Shown here one piece after another: positions 1 through 11,239 of a DNA stretch of 64,000 nucleotides. Position numbers and translations under genes: made by a program. Source of the DNA: Metellina segmentata (Eukaryota; Arthropoda; Arachnida; Araneae; Tetragnathidae); the NCBI GenBank assembly GCA_947359465.1, contig OX375872.1, forward strand, positions 2,958,395 to 3,022,394, given 5' to 3'. The notes under the pieces were generated by a model. The model was given only the letters and a program-made list of their open reading frames with translations, had not been told where the DNA came from and ran no database searches. How positions within the stretch are numbered: position 1 is the stretch's first letter; each line of letters starts with the position of its first letter.

Positions 1-326
1 GAAAATTGATGTATAGGTCATAAAGGAACTCATTTTGAGTATATGTGTGAAATTTCAGATTAACATGATAAATAGTTTCTGAGAAATCCAACGCGCAAAC
101 TAAAATATTGCATTTTGAGAAAAATGAAATTAAAGTTGAAAAATTTGTTAAAATAAAATTCTGTTAATAATTTGTCTGAAAATTGATGTATAGGTCATAA
201 AGGAACTTATTTTGAGTATATGTATGAAATTTCAGATTACTATGATAAATAGTTTCTGAGAAATCCAATGCGCAAACTAAAATGTTGCGTTTTGAGAAAA
301 ATAAAGTTAAAGTTGAAAAATAACAT
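1..326. repeat. 177-bp tandem repeat, two copies (second incomplete)
   Basis: The stretch beginning GAAAATTGATGTATAGGTCA at base 1 starts again at base 178, giving a period of 177 bp. The second copy follows the first with scattered substitutions and loses similarity around base 326. It is AT-rich and has no convincing ORF. It lies just beyond the 3' end of the minus-strand transposase pseudogene, so it may be subterminal sequence of that transposon, but the left end of the element is outside the window. Confidence 0.85.
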
Positions 327-354
327 AAAATGAAATTAAATAAACTATGGTTAA

Positions 355-1841
355 TTAAAAAGCTCCAGGATCATAAGTGCAGCCCTCAGTAACCTTAAAT
401 TGTTCTATTTCTACTGCTGCTTTAATTTTTTTGGCCTTACGAGCTTCAAAGGATGCTTCGGTTGCTCGCCTCTTTGCAGTCGCAATGTGCACTTTGTCCA
501 TAGTAATACATTTCACAACATTTGTCTGGCAGATTTTCAAACCTAAAGCACGTATAATTTCAACTCGGCTTTTGCATCCGTCATTGAAGTCACATACAGC
601 CATATATGCAGCTATTTTGCCATAAACAGCCATACATGCAGCCGTCAGCCTATTTATGACAGCATCATAAGGAACCCTTTCCACCGATCGTTTTTGCATC
701 CAACAACTTCTTTTTACCAAGTGATGCCTTTAATTTACGCAAGTGGCTGCCCATTCGCTTTTGGACATGTCCCACGCACTCTATTTTTGCAACTGTAACA
801 TTGTCACCATATGGCTTTTTTTGGACTATTGCCGAAAACGTCTTGGAAACTCCATCCCCTATGTACTGCTGGTATTTTAAACCATGCTTGTTTTCTGATC
901 GACAGAAAATCCTTTGCATGTCGCTCACTTCCATTTGTCCAGCAGACCCACTGTGGTTTTATTTGCAGTTATGCTGGTGTTTAGCCAGAAAGGCACTGTA
1001 TTTAAGGCCGAACTTTGGGCCCTTGTAGGTGTCGCACCCCTTGCAATACGACGACATGACTTTGACGACTTTTATATGCAGTCAGCCCTGATCAAAGTAC
1101 ATACACCGACAAGAGATGTATAACCGCGGGTTTTCCATGTCCCATCACCACTAACTGCAATAGAATTTACGGTGCCGTCAATGATTTTTTCTTCCACAGC
1201 AGCTTTTCTCGTCGATGCATTTGCGAGCACCTCACTCACGTCTGCAATTTTTGAATTCATCTTGTTGTACGCCTTCTGAGACATGGGCTTTGCAAACACA
1301 TGCCGAAGCCCATGTCTCAGAACACAAACACACAACTTGAACAAAATGTCTCGAGTGAAGATAACCCTTGGCCTATAAATCTCATGGCCAACACTGACCG
1401 CCTGTTCACTTCTGGTACATTTTTTTTGTGTCCAATCAATTCACAGGAATTGAAATTCTGTTGAACCGTGCACTGTCTACAAACTAAAATAAATTTTGAA
1501 CACAATCCAATAGTGGATTTCTCAATAATCTTAACATTCCCATGGCACACAGAGCAACATATATGTTTTTCTAGTTGTGAGAACAATAAATAAATATCCA
1601 CTAATCTGTAGCCATGAAATTCAAAGCAAACATCGTTTTCCAATGACTGCAAAACATTGTGTGCAGTCGGCAACTTTCTAGCAGCTGCACTTTTGTTTGG
1701 CGAAAGATTTTTAAAAATAACTTGGCCACTTTGAGACTTAGATTTCTTCAAGAATTTATTTCCTTGAAATCTTTTTTTTCTTCTTCGGTCTCTTTCGGGA
1801 TGATCGTTTTGGCCGATTTTCCGTATGTGAACACTTTTCAT
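355..1841 (-). pseudogene. Degenerate Mutator-like transposase gene
   Basis: Minus-strand remnants in several frames line up, in order, with the arthropod protein family annotated as Mutator-like transposase domain proteins. The N-terminus (ATG at 1841, followed by a Lys/Arg-rich stretch) carries two Cys-x2-Cys pairs, at about 1540-1557 and 1470-1484, a likely zinc ribbon. EVNRRSVLAMRFIGQG follows. After a frame break near 1320 come KPMSQKAYNK, SGDGTWKTRGYTSLVG and CKGCDTYKGPK. A TAA at 959-961 interrupts, then IGDGVSKTF, GHVQKRMGSHLRKLK and TIGGKGSL. The frame shifts again near 670-700, and a C-terminal piece ends in TYDPGAF before the TAA at 355-357. About 100 residues normally between the TIGGKG region and the C-terminal segment are missing, which would remove the downstream catalytic part. 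An ATG at 1934 is also open, but the hydrophobic stretch it adds is not family-like, so 1841 is preferred. It cannot encode a working transposase. The family call is from memory of conserved motifs, not a search. Confidence 0.82.
1274..1322. repeat. 17-bp perfect inverted repeat with 15-nt loop at a frameshift
   Basis: Bases 1274-1290 (TTCTGAGACATGGGCTT) are the exact reverse complement of 1306-1322, separated by 15 bases. Read on the minus strand, the 1274-1290 arm encodes the expected KPMSQK of the transposase; the other arm encodes unrelated residues just where the frame is lost. This looks like a templated inverted duplication (snap-back or template switch) that helped disrupt the gene. 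Confidence 0.9.
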
Positions 1842-2215
1842 AACAGATGAAAAAACGTGGAAATTCAAAATCGCAAAGTAATAAACAAACAAGGGAAGAA
1901 AAAATAGAAGTTGAGTTGTTATTATACTACTCATTCACAAGATTATTTTTATATTAAGTGTGGCTGTTCTGCTAAAAGAATTCATCTAGAGAAGAATGTT
2001 TTAGAAATGCTCTCCCAGCTGTCAAAAGTTGGGAGCGGCAGTGGCAAGTTTTTGTTTACTTTTCAACAGAGTTGTTTTATTCTTTTCTCGATAACTCCGG
2101 AAGTTTTGGGAGTATCGTTAAACTTTTAGTACCAAAATGTTCAGAAAAGATGGGGCTTCCACATATATTTTTTTCAAGAAATCGAAAATTTTGAGATTTA
2201 AGGGTCCTGAGACCC
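1842..2215. other. Non-coding 5' flank of the transposase pseudogene; possible transposon end
   Basis: No convincing gene. The stretch is AT-rich and ends in a hairpin-forming sequence, GGGTC at 2202-2206 and GACCC at 2211-2215 around a CTGA loop, extendable to TTAAGGGTC / GACCCCTTAA with one bulged base. Satellite A starts immediately afterwards. A G/C-rich terminus of this kind could be the terminal inverted repeat of the Mutator-like element, but its partner would lie left of the window, so this is untested. Confidence 0.5.
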
Positions 2216-5200
2216 CTTAAGTTACTCATCCGGTCACCTATTGACAAGAGCCTTGTGGCTGGGATTCCAAATTACGAGACGATTCACTTTTCGGAGTGCA
2301 GAAAATATCTCAATCGGTCTCTTAGTAATTGGAAGTTTCTTTATTTTCTATGTCTGCGCCCTGATAGTGTTTGGAATTTATATTATCATTAGTTTTACCG
2401 CTATAGCGCTTTCGGCAGTTAAGTTACTCATCCGGTCACCTATTGACAAGAGCCTCGTGGCTGGGATTCCAAATTACGAGGCGATTCTCTTTTCGGAGTG
2501 CTGAAAATATCTCAATCAGTCTCTTAACAATTGGGAGTTTCTTTATTATCTATGTCTGCGCCCTGATAGTGTTTGGAATTCATATTCTCATTAGTTTTAC
2601 CGCTATAGCGCTTTCGGCAGTTAAGTTACTCATCCGGTCACCTATTGACAAGAGCCTTGTGGCTGGGATTCCAAATTACGAGACGATTCACTTTTCGGAG
2701 TGCAGAGAATATCTCAATCAGTCTCTTCACAATTGGAATTTTCTTTATTATCTATGTCTGCGCCCTGGAAGTGTTTGGAATTCTTATTCTCATTAGTTTT
2801 TCCGCTATAGCGCTTTCGGCAGTTAGGTTACTCATCCTGTCATCTATGCACAAGAGCCTCGTGGCTGGGATTCCAAATTACGAGGCGATTCACTTTTCGG
2901 AGTGCAGAAAATATCTCAATCAGTCTCTTAACAATTGGGAGTTTCTTTATTTTCTATGCCTGCGCCCTGGTAGTGTTTGGAATTCATATTCTCATTAGTT
3001 TTACCGCTATAGCGCATTCGGCAGTTACGTTACTCATCCGGTCATCTATTGACAAGAGCCTCGTGACTGGGATTCCAAATTACGAGGCGATTCACTTTTC
3101 GGAGTGCTGAAAATATCTCAATCAGTCTCATAACAATTGGGAGTTTCTTTATTTTCTATGTCTGCGCCCTGATAGTGTTTGGAATTCATATTCTCATTAG
3201 TTTTACCACTATAGCGCATTCGGCAGTTACGTTACTCATCCGGTCATCTATTGACAAGAGCCTCGTTGCTGGGATTCCAAATTACGAGGCGATTCACTTT
3301 TCGGAGTGCAGAAAATATCTCAATCAGTCTCATAACAATTGGGAGTTTCTTTATTTTCTATGTCTCAACCTGATAGTGTTTGGAATTTATATTCTCATTA
3401 GTTTTACCTCTATAGCGCTTTCGGCAGTTAAGTTACTCATCCGGTCACCTATTGACAAGAGCTTTGTGGCTGGGATTCCAAATTACGAGACGATTCACTT
3501 TTCGGAGTGCAGAAAATATCTCAATCGGTCTCTGCACAATTGGAATTTTCTTTATTTTCTATGTCTGCGCCCTGATAGTGTTTGGAATTTATATTCTCAT
3601 TAGTTTTACCGCTATAGCGCATTCGGCAGTTACGTTACTCATCCGGTCATCTATTGAAAAGAGCCTTGTGGCTGGGATTCCAAATTACGAGACGATTCAC
3701 TTTTCGGAGTGCAGAAAATATCTCAATCAGTCTCTTCACAATTGGAATTTTCTTTATTATCTGTGTCTGCGCCCTGGAAGTGTTTGGAATTCTTATTCTC
3801 ATTAGTTTTACCGCTATAGCGCTTTCGGCAGTTAAGTTACTCATCCGGTCACCTATTGACAAGAGCCTTGTGGCTGGGATTCCAAATTACAAGACGATTC
3901 ACTTTTCGGAGTGCAGAAAATATCTCAATCAGTCTCTTCACAATTGGAATTTTCTTTATTATCTATGTCTGCGCCCTGGAAGTGTTTGGAATTCTTATTC
4001 TCATTAGTTTTACCGCTATAGCGCTTTCGGCAGTTAAGTTACTCATCCGGTCACCTATTGACAAGAGCCTTGTGGCTGGGATTCCAAATTACGAGACGAT
4101 TCACTTTTCGGAGTGCAGAGAATATCTCAATCAGTCTCTTCACAATTGGAATTTTCTTTATTATCTATGTCTGCGCCCTGGAAGTGTTTGGAATTCTTAT
4201 TCTCATTAGTTTTTCCGCTATAGCGCTTTCGGCAGTTAGGTTACTCATCCTGTCATCTATGCACAAGAGCCTCGTGGCTGGGATTCCAAATTACGAGGGG
4301 ATTCACTTTTCGGAGTGCAGAAAATATCTCAGTCAGTCTCTTAACAATTCGGACTTTCTTTATTTTCTATGTCTGCGCCCTGGAAGTGTTTGGAATTCAT
4401 ATTCTCATTTGTTTTACCGCTATAGCGCTTTCGGCAGTTAAGTTACTCATCCGGTCACCTATTGACAAGAGCCTTGTGGCTGGGATTCCAAATTACGAGA
4501 CGATTCACTTTTCGGAGTGCAGAGAATATCTCAATCAGTCTCTTCACAATTGGAATTTTCTTTATTATCTATGTCTGCGCCCTGGAAGTGTTTGGAATTC
4601 TTATTCTCATTAGTTTTTCCGCTATAGCGCTTTCGGCAGTTAGGTTACTCATCCTGTCATCTATGCACAAGAGCCTCGTGGCTGGGATTCCAAATTACGA
4701 GGGGATTCACTTTTCGGAGAGCAGAAAATATCTCAGTCAGTCTCTTAACAATTCGGACTTTCTTTATTTTCTATGTCTGCGCCCTGGAAGTGTTTGGAAT
4801 TCATATTCTCATTTGTTTTACCGCTATTGCGCTTTTGGCAGTTAAGTTACCCATCCGGTCATCTATTGACAAGAGCCTCGTGGCTGGGATTCCAAATTAC
4901 GAGGCGATTCACTTTTCGGAGTGCAGAAAATATCTCAATCGGTCTCTTAGTAATTGGAAGTTTCTTTATTTTCTATGTCTGCGCCCTGATAGTGTTTGGA
5001 ATTTATATTATCATTAGTTTTACCGCTATAGCGCTTTCGGCAGTTAAGTTACTCATCCGGTCACCTATTGACAAGAGCCTCGTGGCTGGGATTCCAAATT
5101 ACGAGGCGATTCTCTTTTCGGAGTGCTGAAAATATCTCAATCAGTCTCTTAACAATTGGGAGTTTCTTTATTATCTATGTCTGCGCCCTGATAGTGTTTG

Positions 5201-8200
5201 GAATTCATATTCTCATTAGTTTTACCGCTATAGCGCATTCGGCAGTTACGTTACTCATCCGGTCATCTATTGACAAGAGCCTCGTGTCTGGGATTCCAAA
5301 TTACGAGGCGATTCACTTTTCGGAGTGCAGAAAATATCTCAATCAGTCTCATAACAATTGGGAGTTTCTTTATTTTCTATGTCTGCGCCCTGATAGTGTT
5401 TGGAATTCATATTCTCATTAGTTTTACCACTATAGCGCATTCGGCAGTTACGTTACTCATCCGGTCATCTATTGACAAGAGCCTCGTGGCTGGGATTCCA
5501 AATTACGAGGCGATTCACTTTTCGGAGTGCAGAAAATATCTCAATCAGTCTCATAACAATTGGGAGTTTCTTTATTTTCTATGTCTCAACCTGATAGTGT
5601 TTGGAATTTATATTCTCATTAGTTTTACCTCTATAGCGCTTTCGGCAGTTAAGTTACTCATCCGGTCACCTATTGACAAGAGCTTTGTGGCTGGGATTCC
5701 AAATTACGAGACGATTCACTTTTCGGAGTGCAGAAAATATCTCAATCAGTCTCTTCACAATTGGAATTTTCTTTATTTTCTATGTCTGCGCCCTGATAGT
5801 GTTTGGAATTTATATTCTCATTAGTTTTACCGCTATAGCGCATTCGGCTGTTACGTTACTCATCCGGTCATCTATTGAAAAGAGCCTTGTGGCTGGGATT
5901 CCAAATTACGAGACGATTCACTTTTCGGAGTGCAGAAAATATCTCAATCAGTCTCTTCACAATTGTAATTTTCTTTATTATCTATGTCTGCGCCCTGGAA
6001 GTGTTTGGAATTCATATTCTCATTTGTTTTACCGCTATTGCGCTTTTGGCAGTTAAGTTACCCATCCGGTCATCTATTGACAAGAGCCTCGTGGCTGGGA
6101 TTCCAAATTACGAGACGATTCACTTTTCGGAGTGCAGAGAATATCTCAATCAGTCTCTTCACATTTGGAATTTTCTTTATTATCTATGTCTGCGCCCTGG
6201 AAGTGTTTGGAATTCTTATTCTCATTAGTTTTACCGCTATAGCGCTTTCGGCAGTTAAGTTACTCATCCGGTCACCTATTGACAAGAGCCTTGTGGCTGG
6301 GATTCCAAATTACGAGACGATTCACTTTTCGGAGTGCAGAAAATATCTCAATCAGTCTCTTCACAATTGGAATTTTCTTTATTTTCTATGTCTGCGCCCT
6401 GATAGTGTTTCGAATTTATATTCTCATTAGTTTTACCGCTATAGCGCTTTCGGCAGTAAAGTTACTCATCCGGTCATCTATTGACAAGAGCCTTGTGGCA
6501 GGGATTCCAAATTACGAGACGATTCACTTTTCGGAGTGCAGAGAATATCTCAATCAGTCTCTTCACATTTGGAATTTTCTTTATTATCTATGTCTGCGCC
6601 CTGGAAGTGTTTGGAATTCTTATTCTCATTAGTTTTACCGCTATAGCGCTTTCGGCAGTTAAGTTACTCATCCGGTCACCTATTGACAAGAGCCTTGTGG
6701 CTGGGATTCCAAATTACGAGACGATTCACTTTTCGGAGTGCAGAAAATATCTCAATCAGTCTCTTCACAATTGGAATTTTCTTTATTTTCTATGTCTCCG
6801 CCCTGATAGTGTTTGAAATTTAAATTCTCATTAGTTTTTCCGCTATAGCGCTTTCGGCAGTTAGGTTACTCATCCTGTCATCTATGCACAAGAGCCTCGT
6901 GGCTGGGATTCCAAATTACGAGGGGATTCACTTTTCGGAGTGCAGAAAATATCTCAATCAGTCTCTTCACAATTGGAATTTTCTTTATTATCTATGTCTG
7001 CGCCCTGGAAGTGTTTGGAATTCATATTCTCATTAGTTTTACCTCTATAGTGCTTTCGGCAGTTAAGTTACTCATCCGGTCACCTATTGACAAGAGCTTT
7101 GTGGCTGGGATTCCAAATTACGAGACGATTCACTTTTCGGAGTGCAGAAAATATCTCAATCAGTCTCTTTACAATTGGAATTTTCTTTATTTTCTATGTC
7201 TGCGCCCTGATAGTGTTTGGAATTTATATTCTCATTAGTTTTACCGCTATAGCGCATTCGGCAGTTACGTTACTCATCCGGTCATCTATTGAAAAGAGCC
7301 TTGTGGCTGGGATTCCAAATTACGAGACGATTCACTTTTCGGAGTGCAGAAAATATCTTAATCAGTCTCTTCACAATTGGAATTTTCTTTATTATCTATG
7401 TCTGCGCCCTGGAAGTGTTTGGAATTCATATTCTCATTTGTTTTACCGCTATTGCGCTTTTGGCAGTTAAGTTACCCATCCGGTCATCTATTGACAAAAG
7501 CCTCGTGGCTGGGATTCCAAATTACGAAGCGATTCACTTTTCGGAGTGTAGAAAATATCTCAATCAGTCTCATAACAATTGGGAGTTTCTTTATTTTCTA
7601 TGTCTCAACCTGATAGTGTTTGGAATTTATATTCTCATTAGTTTTACCGCTATAGCGCTTTCGGCAGTTAAGTTACTCATCCGGTCACCTATTGACAAGA
7701 CCCTCGTGGCTGGTATTCCAAATTACGAGGCGATTCGCTTTTCGGAGTGCTGAAAATATCTCAATCAGTCTCATAACAATTGGGAGTTTCTTTATTTTCT
7801 ATGTCTGCGCCCTGATAGTGTTTGGAATTCATATTCTCATTAATTTTACCACTATAGCGCATTCGGCAGTTACGTTACTCATCCGGTCATCTATTGACAA
7901 GAGCCTCGTGGCTGGGATTCCAAATTACGAGGCGATTCACTTTTCGGAGTGCAGAAAATATCTCAATCAGTCTCATAACAATTGGGAGTTTCTTTATTTT
8001 CTATGTCTCAACCTGATAGTGTTTGGAATTTATATTCTCATTAGTTTTACCTCTATAGCGCTTTCGGCAGTTAAGTTACTCATCCGGTCACCTATTGACA
8101 AGAGCTTTGTGGCTGGGATTCCAAATTACGAGACGATTCACTTTTCGGAGTGCAGAAAATATCTCAATCAGTCTCTTCACAATTGGAATTTTCTTTATTT

Positions 8201-9042
8201 TCTATGTCTGCGCCCTGATAGTGTTTGGAATTTATATTCTCATTAGTTTTACCGCTATAGCGCATTCGGCAGTTACGTTACTCATCAGGTCATCTATTGA
8301 AAAGAGCCTTGGGGCTGGGATTCCAAATTACGAGACGATTCACTTTTCGGAGTGCAGAAAATATCTCAATCAGTCTCTTCACAATTGGAATTTTCTTTAT
8401 TATCTATGTCTGCGCCCTGGAAGTGTTTGGAATTCATATTCTCATTTGTTTTACCGCTATTGCGCTTTTGGCAGTTAAGTTACCCATCCGGTCATCTATT
8501 GACAAGAGCCTCGTGGCTGGGATTCCAAATTACGAAGCGATTCACTTGTCGGAGTGTAGAAAATATCTCAATCAGTCTCATAACAATTGGGAGTTTCTTT
8601 ATTTTCTATGTCTGCGCCCTGATAGTGTTTCGAATTTATATTCTCATTAGTTTTACCGCTATAGCGCTTTCGGCAGTAAAGTTACTCATCCGGTCATCTA
8701 GTGACAAGAGCCTTGTGGCAGGGATTCCAAATTACGAGACGATTCACTTTTCGGAGTGCAGAGAATATCTCAATCAGTCTCTTCACAATTGGAATTTTCT
8801 TTATTATCTATGTCTGCGCCCTGGAAGTGTTTGGAATTCTTATTCTCATTAGTTTTACCGCTATAGCGCTTTCGGCAGTTACGTTACTCATCCGGTCACC
8901 TATTGACAAGAGCCTTGTGGCTGGGATTCCAAATTACGAGACGATTCACTTTTCGGAGTGCAGAAAATATCTCAATCAGTCTCTTCAAATTGGAATTTTC
9001 TTTATTTTCTATGTCTCCGCCCTGATAGTGTTTGAAATTTAA

Positions 9043-10663
9043 ATTCTCATTTGTTTTACCGCTATTGCGCTTTTGGCAGTTAAGTTACCCATCCGGTCAT
9101 CTATTGACAAGAGCCTCGTGGCTGGGATTCCAAATTACGAAGCGATTCACTTTTCGGAGTGCAGAAAATTTCTCAATCAGTCTCATAACAATTGGGAGTT
9201 TCTTTATTTTCTATGTCTCAACCTGATAGTGTTTGGAATTTATATTCTCATTAGTTTTACCTCTATAGTGCTTTCGGCAGTTAAGTTACTCATCCGGTCA
9301 CCTATTGACAAGAGCTTTGTGGCTGGGATTCCAAATTACGAGACGATTCACTTTTCGGAGTGCAGAAAATATCTCAATCAGTCTCTTCACAATTGGAATT
9401 TTCTTTATTTTCTATGTCTGCGCCCTGATAGTGTTTGGAATTTATATTCTCATTAGTTTTACCGCTATAGCGCATTCGGCAGTTACGTTACTCATCCGGT
9501 CATCTATTGAAAAGAGCCTTGTGGCTGGGATTCCAAATTACGAGACGATTCACTTTTCGGAGTGCAGAAAATATCTTAATCAGTCTCTTCACAATTGGAA
9601 TTTTCTTTATTATCTATGTCTGCGCCCTGGAAGTGTTTGGAATTCATATTCTCATTTGTTTTACCGCTATTGCGCTTTTGGCAGTTAAGTTACCCATCCG
9701 GTCATCTATTGACAAGAGCCCCGTGGCTGGGATTCCAAATTACGAAGCGATTCACTTTTCGGAGTGTAGAAAATATCTCAATCAGTCTCATAACAATTGG
9801 GAGTTTCTTTATTTTCTATGTCTCAACCTGATAGTGTTTGGAATTTATATTCTCATTTGTTTTACCGCTATTGCGCTTTTGGCAGTTAAGTTACCCATCC
9901 GGTCATCTATTGACAAGAGCCTCGTGGCTGGGATTCCAAATTACGAAGCGATTCACTTTTCGGAGTGCAGAAAATTTCTCAATCAGTCTCATAACAATTG
10001 GGAGTTTCTTTATTTTCTATGTCTCAACCTGATAGTGTTTGGAATTTATATTCTCATTAGTTTTACCTCTATAGTGCTTTCGGCAGTTAAGTTACTCATC
10101 CGGTCACCTATTGACAAGAGCTTTGTGGCTGGGATTCCAAATTACGAGACGATTCACTTTTCGGAGTGCAGAAAATATCTCAATCAGTCTCTTCACAATT
10201 GGAATTTTCTTTATTTTCTATGTCTGCGCCCTGATAGTGTTTGGAATTTATATTCTCATTAGTTTTACCGCTATAGCGCATTCGGCAGTTACGTTACTCA
10301 TCCGGTCATCTATTGAAAAGAGCCTTGTGGCTGGGATTCCAAATTACGAGACGATTCACTTTTCGGAGTGCAGAAAATATCTTAATCAGTCTCTTCACAA
10401 TTGGAATTTTCTTTATTATCTATGTCTGCGCCCTGGAAGTGTTTGGAATTCATATTCTCATTTGTTTTACCGCTATTGCGCTTTTGGCAGTTAAGTTACC
10501 CATCCGGTCATCTATTGACAAGAGCCCCGTGGCTGGGATTCCAAATTACGAAGCGATTCACTTTTCGGAGTGTAGAAAATATCTCAATCAGTCTCATAAC
10601 AATTGGGAGTTTCTTTATTTTCTATGTCTCAACCTGATAGTGTTTGGAATTTATATTCTCATT
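9043..10663 (+). repeat. Satellite A higher-order duplication: two tandem copies of an 806-bp 4-mer
   Basis: The four-monomer block starting about 9043 recurs 806 bp later (four units, two of them 201 bp). Markers shared by both copies are ATTCTCATTTG followed by CCGCTATTGCGCTTTTGGC, the rare GCAGAAAATTTCTC (9166, 9972), and CTCTATAGTGC. The copies diverge just outside the block, at ATTCTCATTTG versus ATTCTCATTAG. Confidence 0.85.
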
Positions 10664-11239
10664 AGTTTTACCGCTATAGCGCTTTCGGCAGTTAAGTTAC
10701 TCATCCGGTCACCTATTGACAAGAGCCTCGTGGCTGGTATTCCAAATTACGAGGCGATTCGCTTTTCGGAGTGCTGAAAATATCTCAATCAGTCTCTTAA
10801 CAATTGGGAGTTTCTTTATTATCTATGTCTGCGCCCTGATAGTGTTTGGAATTCATATTCTCATTAGTTTTACCACTATAGCGCATTCGGCAGTTACGTT
10901 ACTCATCCGGTCATCTATTGAAAAGAGCCTTGTGGCTGGGATTCCAAATTACGAGACGATTCACTTTTCGGAGTGCAGAAAATATCTCAATCAGTCTCTT
11001 CACAATTGGAATTTTCTTTATTATCTATGTCTGCGCCCTGGAAGTGTTTGGAATTCATATTCTCATTTGTTTTTCCGCTATTGCGCTTTTGGCAGTTAAG
11101 TTACCCATCCGGTCATCTATTGACAAGAGCCTCGTGGCTGGGATTCCAAATTACGACGCGATTCACTTTTCGGAGTGTAGAAAATATCTCAATCAGTCTC
11201 ATAACAATTGGGAGTTTATTTTCTATGTCTCAACCTGAT

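Noticed and set aside
377..1123. Plus-strand ORFs of 69-89 residues opposite the transposase remnant
   Set aside because: The family motifs read on the minus strand; these are shadows.
3647..3862. Minus-strand ORF of 71 residues in satellite A
   Set aside because: It occurs in only one place because of local variants, while equivalent monomers have stops. Chance.
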